Assembly: GCA_020636435.1 (NCBI GenBank)
Contig: JACJXX010000002.1
Span: 1,612,001-1,676,000 of the forward strand
Length of the DNA stretch: 64,000 nt
Origin: Lewinellaceae bacterium
Lineage (GTDB): Bacteria > Bacteroidota > Bacteroidia > Chitinophagales > Saprospiraceae
Reading direction: 5' to 3'
The notes beneath the pieces were generated by a model. The model saw nothing but the letters and a program-made list of their open reading frames with translations, had not been told where the DNA came from and searched no databases. The position numbers were made by a program, and so were the translations under genes. The stretch's first letter is position 1. The number at the start of each line of letters is the position of its first letter. This document shows positions 59,135-64,000 of the stretch, in pieces.

Positions 59135-59526
59135 ATACTGCGTTGCAGCAAGTTTTACGCATTGCCTCACCCGCCCCCCTGCCCTTCTAAAGCATATCCA
59201 ACTGAACAGGCGGAAGAAAGTCCACTCCCGAATGCCCAAAACCTGTTTCAGTTGAGTATATAATGCTATTGGATTTCCGTTTTGCAAGTTTGGAAGAAGG
59301 GCTCTGAATACAACACCGAAGTTAGCGTTTTTGATGCAGTTCTTAAAACAAAATTGTTTTAAGTTTTCCACAAATTGTTGGCGAATTTTTTCGGAGGGCG
59401 GGCGGGCGCTTAGCCTGCCTGATCGACATGCACATTGTTGGGTAACAGGCCCGGCTTTTTTAATCTACCATGTCTCCTTTATCACCGCATTGCGCCTTCC
59501 GCTTAACCCCTATTGCGTCTATACGC

Positions 59527-59586
<60 letters not shown>

Positions 59587-59628
59587 GGGCCAGTATTGGC
59601 GGGCCAGTATTGGCGGGCCAGTATTGGC
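59587..59628. repeat. Tandem 14-mer GGGCCAGTATTGGC, three units
   Basis: Three exact copies followed by GGGCCGAC. Each unit contains GCCAGTATTGGC, an imperfect palindrome. It lies in the 1.4-kb gene-free stretch between dnaE and the hybrid kinase. Confidence 0.95.
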
Positions 59629-59714
59629 GGGCCGACAATGCGTCTAACGGACTACCCGTCTAGCGTTGGACAATAGCTGCCGGGGTTGTGTACGGTGTAC
59701 GGGTCCAACGTTGG

Positions 59715-60059
59715 CTAGCGTGAGTTTACTATATGAAGATAAAATAAATGTTTAAAATGATTTATTTCAATGAATTATAACTTTTTCCGTATACACTAAC
59801 TTCCACTTTATTCTTAAATTGGATAGCTTACCGATCAAATTGATCGGAGCTAAACTTCCAAAAGTCACCAAAATTTAGAAGTATGACCCCTTTTAAGAAA
59901 AAAAACTTGCTTTTTCACCCATATTGTCCAACTCTAAATTAGGTAGCGGCAATAAAAATCCCACCCAAATGAAAGTTAGTATATACGCCCTATTTTTTTA
60001 CACATTGAAAATCAATCGTTTAGGTGCTATTTTTTTTCTTCGTAGTAAACTCACGCTAG
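59715..60059. mobile_element. AT-rich element with 17-bp terminal inverted repeats
   Basis: CTAGCGTGAGTTTACTA (59715-59731) and its exact complement TAGTAAACTCACGCTAG (60043-60059) bound 345 bp that are much more AT-rich than the flanks. Inside is a perfect palindrome, CCGATCAAATTGATCGG (about 59829-59845), and no supportable gene. TGG precedes the left end and follows the right end, a possible short target duplication. Confidence 0.6.
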
Positions 60060-60116
60060 TGGCTGTGTACGGTGTACGTAGCACCACCTGGCTGTCCAAC
60101 ATTAGAACGGTTGCCC

Positions 60117-60221
60117 GTCTAACGTTGGACAGCGTTGATAGCCTATGGGTTGTCAAGCCTCTTCGAACCTCGAACGCCGAACAACCGAACGCCGAACTTG
60201 TCCAGCCTTAGACCTGTAGCC
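60117..60221 (+). repeat. Dispersed repeat with CGAACGCCGAACA units, copy 2 (uninterrupted)
   Basis: GTCTAACGTTGGACAGCG, GTTGATAGCCTATGGG, TTGTCAAGCCTCTTCGAACC, then TCGAACGCCGAACAACCG and AACGCCGAACTTGTCCAGCC, ending in GTAGCC. It aligns with the interrupted copy at 41210 on the other strand. GCCTCTTC (60157-60164) is the site that holds the MITE in that copy. Confidence 0.8.
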
Positions 60222-60256
60222 GCCAGGCTGTCTGGCGACTCGCCTGTCGGGCAGGC

Positions 60257-60374
60257 GCGTACATCCGTGTCCCATCCCCCCCAACGCCGCCAATCCGCGT
60301 CCATCCGCCCAATCCGCGTACATCCGTGTCCCATCCCCCCTAAAGCCGCCAATCCGCGTTCATCCGCCCAATCC
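60257..60374. repeat. Tandem 59-bp duplication
   Basis: Two units of 59 bp (60257-60315 and 60316-60374), each with GCGTACATCCGTGTCCCATC and CGCCAATCCGCGT(C/T)CATCC, differing at only a few positions. No coding potential. Confidence 0.9.
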
Positions 60375-60450
60375 CTTCAGCCCCTTCAAACCTAAAAAAT
60401 GCAGGCAAAAAGTAAAAGCCTTTGATCAGGAAGATATCCGTGCAACGCCG

Positions 60451-60458
60451 TATCTTTA
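60451..60458 (+). promoter_or_regulatory. Promoter -7-like element of the hybrid kinase
   Basis: TATCTTTA differs at the last base from TAnnTTTG and lies 14 bp before the ATG at 60472, a short leader. If a later ATG (60487) is used the leader is 29 bp. Confidence 0.35.
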
Positions 60459-60471
60459 AGTTCAGAATTTC

Positions 60472-63378
60472 ATGCCTAAAAGCCTTATGTATAAGAGAAA
60501 ACATTCATACTATTTGGGGCTTATGTGTATGTTTTTGGTAGCCAGTTGCGAATCCAATAACAAATCGCTCCCAACGACTACCGCAGCCACCCCCATTTGC
60601 CTATTGGAAAAAGAACAAACCGATTACCGGCTCCAGCCATTTGTCCGGATTCTAGCCGATACGATCCCGGGATATACCATTGAAGACATTATCCAGCCTT
60701 CGCTGCAAAACAAGTTTCAACCCTATCCCGAATACACCTCAGCTATTGAGAATTATCAATATTACTGGGGCAAGCTTCAGGTCGAAAACCGGTTGGCCGA
60801 TGCAGGCCAATATACGGAATGGGTGCTTTCCTTCACCAGTACATGGACCAGCCTGGATGTTTTCACGGAAGAGGAAGACGGCTCATGGCGACAGGAACGA
60901 AATGGTACGTTTACGCCAGACCAGTTGAAAACATTTGTGCCCACCGGCAGGGGCAACCTGGTTAAAGTAGTGCTGCCTCCTCATAAGGTAGTGACGATTT
61001 ATTTTAGAGGGATAAGCGAACGAACAGCTATTTATCCTTCTTTCTATATCCGTTTAAAACACATCGAAACTTTTTATGATGACTTGCTGAAGGCCAAAGT
61101 GGGCAATGCGTTTTTCATGGGTTTTCTGGTGATGATGTTCCTGTACAACCTGATGGTATACTTTTTTGGAAGAGACCGAAGTTTTATTTTTTATTCCGGT
61201 TATTTAATCATGGTGGTGGCCTATGCCGCTTATTCGTCCGAAGACCTGGCGGATTGGTTTGGATTGTTTCCCCGTCATCCAACCTACCAGGGCTTTATGA
61301 AGTTGTCGCTTTATCTGGCGATGATGTGTTATCTGGCGTTTATCCGCAGTTTTTTGGATCTGGAGCAGCTGTTGCCCAAATGGGATACTGTCTTTAAAAT
61401 CGTCATTTATCTGGGTTTCCCTTTGATTGTACTTGATGTTATCGTATTGCTGCAAACTAATTTCAGCTATGTGGTGGAAGACCGGATAACCGTGCCTTAC
61501 ATTATTTTGGTGGTTATCCTTTGTTGTTCATTGTTGTATCCATTATTCAAAACAAAAGATAAAAAAGGATATTTTGTTATTGCCGGTATTGCGGCGATAT
61601 CTCTGGGCGCTGTCCTGACCGTCGTTTCCCGGGTGTGGATGCCTCCTTTTTCTCTTTTTTATTTGAAGGCAGGGGCAATTGTAGAGATCCTTATTTTCTC
61701 CCTGGGCTTGGCTTATCGCCAAAGGCAACAAAAACAGGCCCAGCAGCAAGCCGATTTCAAACTCAAAGAAAGCCGGTTTATTCAGGAAAAGAAGCAGCTG
61801 GAAGCCGACCGGCTTAAAGAATTGAATGCATTTAAAGCTCGTTTTTATACCAACATTACCCATGAATTCCGCACGCCGCTGACCGTGATCATGGGCATTG
61901 CCGAAAACATAACCAATCACGAACAAGAAAAAACACTGATTCGGCGCAATAGCCAAAACCTTCTGCGCCTCATCAACCAATTGCTGGATTTGTCTAAGCT
62001 GGAATCGGGTACGTTGGCCTTAAACTGGGTACATCAAGACATCATCGTTTATTTGCAATACCTGACCGAATCCTTTTATTCTTCCGCTGCTCAGAAAAAT
62101 ATCCGCCTGCTTTTTCACTCCGAAGAAAAGGCGGTTAGGATGGATTATGACGAGGAAAAAATACAGCAGATCGTTTACAACCTGTTATCGAATGCCCTGA
62201 AATTCACAAAGGATCACGGAAAAATCATCTTCCATGCCAGTAAAATCGAACAAGACGGGCAGCCTTTTTTAAAATTAAAAGTCAAGGATACGGGTATTGG
62301 CATTCCACCTGAGCATATCAACTACATTTTTGACCGGTTTTATCAGGCCGATCCTGCTGGCAGCCGCAAAGAGGGAAGCACGGGCATCGGTTTGGCGTTG
62401 ACCAAAGAATTGGCCGAGTTGATGAAAGGGCGGATAGAAGTGCAAAGCCAGGCCGGAGAAGGAACGGAATTTATCTTGTATTTGCCTATTGAAGCACAGG
62501 TTCAGCCGGATGACGAGGTAGGGGCAGATGAAAAAAACGAAGCGCGAAGAGCGGGCAGCCATACCCCGGGCCTCATCCCTCCGGCCGGCCATCCCGAAGA
62601 CGCGCCTGACGAAACGGAAGAACCCCAGCGCTCCGATTTGCCGGAATTACTGGTCATAGAAGACAACCCCGACATCATCATTTACATAAAAACCATTTTA
62701 AAGGATAAATATACGATCCATACGGCCGGGAATGGGGCCCTGGGGATTGAAAAAGCGTTGGACATCATACCCGACATCATCATCAGCGATGTGATGATGC
62801 CCGAAAAAAGTGGCTACGAAGTCTGCGAAACCCTGAAACAGGACGAACGGGCCAGCCATATTCCCATCATTTTGCTGACCGCCAAGGCCACGCAGGCCGA
62901 CAAAGTGGAAGGCCTGAAATACGGGGCGGATGCTTACCTCACCAAGCCTTTTGACAAAGAAGAACTCATTGTCCGATTGGAAAAATTGGTGGAGTTCCGC
63001 CGCCGGTTGCAACGACACTATGCCAGTGGCGCGAATGCTTCCCAAACTACAGAACCTTCAGTTGACGATATTTTCCTGCAAAAACTATGGGCGCACATCC
63101 AGGACAACCTGAGCGATGCCGAATTTGGGGTTCCCCAGTTGGCTGCGGCCATAGATATGAACCAAATGCAGGTATATCGAAAGTTAAAGGCCCTGACCGG
63201 CAAGACACCCTCCCAGTTTATCCGCTCCTACCGCCTTCAAAAAGGGCTCGAACTGCTCCAAAAAGGCGAACTCAACATTTCTGAGATCGCCTACGACGTC
63301 GGGTTTACTGACCCCAGTTACTTTTCCAGGGTATTCCTCAATGAATTTGGCAAGAGTCCGAGCGATTTTTTAAGGTGA
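60472..63378 (+). CDS. Hybrid histidine kinase / response regulator / AraC one-piece sensor with 7TMR-DISM module
   Basis: 968 residues. The N-terminal signal resembles a lipoprotein one (LGLMCMFLVASC). Residues about 45-190 are a periplasmic 7TMR-DISM-type ligand domain, and about 205-410 hold seven membrane helices. The kinase core follows: FYTNITHEFRTPLTVIMGIA with the phospho-histidine near 470, NLLSNALKFTKDHGKI, VKDTGIGIPPEH and KEGSTGIGLALTKELAEL. A receiver domain has IPDIIISDVMMPEKSGYEVC (phospho-aspartate about 770) and an AraC-type DNA-binding domain ends ISEIAYDVGFTDPSYFSRVF. One chain thus senses and regulates transcription; its signal and target are unknown. No neighbouring regulon is evident, although the next gene also encodes an exported protein. 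Confidence 0.9.
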   Translation: MPKSLMYKRKHSYYLGLMCMFLVASCESNNKSLPTTTAATPICLLEKEQTDYRLQPFVRILADTIPGYTIEDIIQPSLQNKFQPYPEYTSAIENYQYYWGKLQVENRLADAGQYTEWVLSFTSTWTSLDVFTEEEDGSWRQERNGTFTPDQLKTFVPTGRGNLVKVVLPPHKVVTIYFRGISERTAIYPSFYIRLKHIETFYDDLLKAKVGNAFFMGFLVMMFLYNLMVYFFGRDRSFIFYSGYLIMVVAYAAYSSEDLADWFGLFPRHPTYQGFMKLSLYLAMMCYLAFIRSFLDLEQLLPKWDTVFKIVIYLGFPLIVLDVIVLLQTNFSYVVEDRITVPYIILVVILCCSLLYPLFKTKDKKGYFVIAGIAAISLGAVLTVVSRVWMPPFSLFYLKAGAIVEILIFSLGLAYRQRQQKQAQQQADFKLKESRFIQEKKQLEADRLKELNAFKARFYTNITHEFRTPLTVIMGIAENITNHEQEKTLIRRNSQNLLRLINQLLDLSKLESGTLALNWVHQDIIVYLQYLTESFYSSAAQKNIRLLFHSEEKAVRMDYDEEKIQQIVYNLLSNALKFTKDHGKIIFHASKIEQDGQPFLKLKVKDTGIGIPPEHINYIFDRFYQADPAGSRKEGSTGIGLALTKELAELMKGRIEVQSQAGEGTEFILYLPIEAQVQPDDEVGADEKNEARRAGSHTPGLIPPAGHPEDAPDETEEPQRSDLPELLVIEDNPDIIIYIKTILKDKYTIHTAGNGALGIEKALDIIPDIIISDVMMPEKSGYEVCETLKQDERASHIPIILLTAKATQADKVEGLKYGADAYLTKPFDKEELIVRLEKLVEFRRRLQRHYASGANASQTTEPSVDDIFLQKLWAHIQDNLSDAEFGVPQLAAAIDMNQMQVYRKLKALTGKTPSQFIRSYRLQKGLELLQKGELNISEIAYDVGFTDPSYFSRVFLNEFGKSPSDFLR

Positions 63379-63433
63379 AGGGTCTTTTTTTTACCACATA
63401 GGGTTTTCACAGTAGAGCACATAGGCGACGGGG

Positions 63434-63529
63434 GTAGCCGTCTATCGCCGGACAGCGTTGATCGCCAGGTGGTTGCCCAGACCGAATCGAACCTTTAACC
63501 TCAAACAATTGAACATTGCCAGCTTAAAT
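63434..63529 (+). repeat. Dispersed repeat, copy 3 (diverged)
   Basis: GTAGCCGTCTATCGCCGGAC, AGCGTTGATCGCCAGGTGG, TTGCCCAG, TCGAACC, AACAATTGAACATTGCCAGC. It follows the layout of the copy at 60117 with many substitutions. It directly precedes an IS66-like MITE. Confidence 0.5.
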
Positions 63530-63536
63530 CCTATTA

Positions 63537-63687
63537 GTACGTTCTCAATATGGTTTCACACCAGGGGCTACAACAGAATTTTCACGCGACGGCGCAACGG
63601 CGCAAAGAATTTGATATCGAAAACCTCGTCTTTAACTGTAAATCGTTGCGTCGTTGCGTCGTTGCGTGAGGAGTTTTGAGAAGTTAC
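63537..63687. mobile_element. MITE-like element type 2 (IS66-like ends), 151 bp
   Basis: Left end GTACGTTCTCAATA and right end TTTTGAGAAGTTAC share the GTA...TTCTCAA ends of the 41275 element. TCCTATTA is directly repeated at 63529-63536 and 63688-63695 (8-bp target duplication). The interior has no gene but holds CGTTGCGTCGTTGCGTCG triplet-like repeats and a GGCGCAACGGCGC stretch. Confidence 0.75.
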
Positions 63688-63945
63688 TCCTATTATACAC
63701 AAGTATTTGACAATCAAATACTTGGTACTTATTTTACACGCCTTTGCAGGATAAGTCCTATCATTTTTTCTCCTCCTGGAAGATATGTCCATGCTTTTGC
63801 AAAATAAGTGCAAGGCCACTCTCCGACTTTGCCCACATCTTTGCATCAGTCATCCACAAAGGGGCAAGGGTGCCTAAACATTGGCGGCCTTGTCGCCGCC
63901 CGATAACCAACAGTGATTTTCCAACAACTCAAAATCCATAATTAT

Positions 63946-64000
63946 ATGAAACATCTATTCTTGGGCATAGCCCTGCTGCTGGCGGCCAACGCTGCCGCCC
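63946..64000 (+). CDS. Start of an exported protein, cut by the window edge
   Basis: Eighteen codons from ATG 63946 (MKHLFLGIALLLAANAAA), a clear signal peptide. CACATCTTTGCATC about 100 bp upstream is a promoter-like block (-7 TAnnTTTG with one mismatch). The preceding 63696-63945 otherwise shows nothing. Neither family nor function can be seen from this fragment. Confidence 0.65.
   Translation, partial: MKHLFLGIALLLAANAAA

Noticed and set aside
59102..59371. 89-codon minus-strand frame upstream of dnaE
   Set aside because: Contains the tandem GAGTGATT repeat at its end, no domain, unlikely start.
60257..60374. CRISPR array
   Set aside because: Two 59-bp units with no spacers between them.
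59924..60395. Two short plus-strand frames around the 60117 repeat
   Set aside because: They cross several repeat boundaries and show no conserved protein features.

Overview
The window looks like a chromosomal segment of a Bacteroidota bacterium, most likely of the Saprospiraceae type (inference from gene content; no rRNA is present to prove it). The evidence is a fused murF-alr gene at the left edge, gldH, several exported proteins ending in type IX secretion (T9SS) sorting domains, a PorV/PorQ-family protein, a short carB without the regulatory domain, promoters of the TAnnTTTG type, and AT-rich leaders in place of Shine-Dalgarno sites. I see no tRNA, rRNA, CRISPR array, prophage or intact transposase gene.

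Layout. 1-12000 is mostly housekeeping: murF-alr (cut by the window edge), purD, two T9SS-tailed proteins (one a fragment), a carboxypeptidase-regulatory-like outer-membrane protein, a flippase/DUF3108/DUF4230 operon, ruvC, a HIT hydrolase and greA. 12100-21200 is one operon on the minus strand: a TonB-dependent receptor, a 1375-residue T9SS cargo and a PorV/PorQ-like barrel, with a hairpin in each intercistronic gap and a terminator at the end. 21950-36600 carries a lipoprotein, carB, an acidic CcbP-like protein, a quinone-oxidoreductase-like enzyme, a seven-heme cytochrome with TPRs, gene debris, a cation/proton antiporter, a coiled-coil ATPase coupled to an MscS-like membrane protein, and a vapBC-type toxin-antitoxin pair. 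36750-44200 holds gldH, dnaJ-grpE, a TlpA-like thioredoxin, a flavin reductase, a Uma2-type protein and a sugar nucleotidyltransferase. 44361-50317 is a tolC/hlyD/RND efflux operon. 50596-54451 holds a nuclease-like protein, a secreted peptidylarginine-deiminase-like enzyme and a membrane-bound class III cyclase. dnaE with an intein follows, then a 1.4-kb repeat-rich gap, a hybrid histidine kinase/response regulator/AraC protein, and the first 18 codons of an exported protein.

The most unusual aspect is the density of small non-coding repeats, some nested. Two almost identical 213-bp elements have terminal inverted repeats and target duplications; one sits inside another repeat and separates the hlyD-like gene from its RND pump. 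Two elements of about 150 bp have GTA(A) ends and 8-bp duplications as IS66-family elements do; for one of them a paralogous empty site lies 19 kb away in the same window. A GTGTAAA hairpin repeat occurs five times. Two foldback elements flank gldH, and their outer arms differ in sequence although each element remains self-complementary. A palindromic repeat lies in frame inside the DnaE intein. These elements, the ATPase/MscS-like pair and the two related palindromic promoters are the observations most worth following up.
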